Shown here: positions 26,191-26,330 of the stretch, in pieces
Layout: every line of letters starts with the position of its first letter
How positions within the stretch are numbered: position 1 is the first letter of the stretch
Assembly: GCF_003459245.1 (NCBI RefSeq)
Contig: NZ_QRVG01000022.1
Coordinates: 1-26,330, forward strand
Direction: 5' to 3'
DNA: 26,330 nucleotides
DNA from: Collinsella sp. AF23-2
GTDB taxonomy: Bacteria > Actinomycetota > Coriobacteriia > Coriobacteriales > Coriobacteriaceae
Translations under genes and position numbers: made by a program
The notes under the pieces: generated by a model
What the model saw: the letters and a program-made list of their open reading frames with translations, nothing else
The model's database searches: none
Told to the model about the DNA's origin: nothing

Positions 26191-26330
26191 GGCAATGCCA
26201 GCGAGCGCCGCCCAGAGCGACAATTTGCCATTCAAAAGGCAAGGCATAGACCTTCTGGTCATGCCGTGCCTTTTGAATGGCAAATTGTCGCTCTGGGTGG
26301 CGCGCAGCGTCGACCGGCCCGCCGCTCGTC
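26191..26330 (-). repeat. Structured intergenic repeat, copy C (cut by window end)
   Basis: A near-perfect inverted repeat has arms 26206-26252 and 26257-26302 around the loop TTCT: 47 and 46 nt, differing by one G-T pair, one mismatch and one bulge. The right border GCAGCGTCGA matches copies A and B. The inner core (AAAAGGCA...TGCCTTTT, loop TTCT) matches copy A. It lies 5' of the transporter operon. The terminal hairpin, if present, is cut off by the end of the window. Confidence 0.75.

Noticed and set aside
25999..26283. Similarity between two short minus-strand frames (here and at 4493-4861), both reading MTRRSMPC
   Set aside because: The shared peptide is a by-product of the shared hairpin core of repeat copies A and C, not a conserved protein.

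Overview
The window looks like a chromosomal segment of a high-G+C Gram-positive gut actinobacterium. I infer class Coriobacteriia, probably Collinsella, from the proteins, the actinobacterial prfA / prmC / tsaC grouping, and a full H+-type F1Fo ATP synthase operon. This is inference; no 16S or other marker is present. Every gene except pepT is on the minus strand, and coding density is high. All starts were checked against ribosome binding sites, and several differ from the longest open frame.

Layout, left to right: (1) 136-3021, a phosphoglucomutase/phosphomannomutase, then a homocysteine S-methyltransferase family gene co-transcribed with a DtxR-family metalloregulator. (2) 3022-3141, a divergent promoter region with a perfect 20-bp palindrome placed over the -35 position of both directions; to its right is pepT (tripeptidase). 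(3) 4641-7172, cell wall: murA and an LCP-family glycopolymer ligase. (4) 7261-14144, the ATP synthase operon in the order (atpI-like)-B-E-F-H-A-G-D-C, with a terminator between atpC and murA. (5) 14425-17493, tsaC, glpK and upp. (6) 17642-18326, a HigBA/RelE-like toxin-antitoxin pair lying between prmC and tsaC, of lower G+C than its surroundings. (7) 18402-21394, prmC (with an unusual ~125-residue acidic insertion) and prfA, separated by a 665-bp repeat-filled gap. (8) 21686-26066, a polar amino-acid ABC transporter (lipoprotein, permease, ATPase) followed by an M20 peptidase, plausibly one nutrient-uptake unit.

The least explained content is in the gaps. Three copies (about 4471-4640, 20161-20321 and 26191-26330) of a long, highly self-complementary element have shared border sequences but different stem sequences with compensatory base changes. 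Two of them begin directly after the stop codon of a minus-strand gene. A second family, a 27-bp unit with inverted ends, occurs as a tandem pair, as a head-to-head pair forming a 54-bp palindrome, and as a relic; it resembles REP/BIME sequences. I see no CRISPR array, rRNA, tRNA, transposase or prophage in the window.
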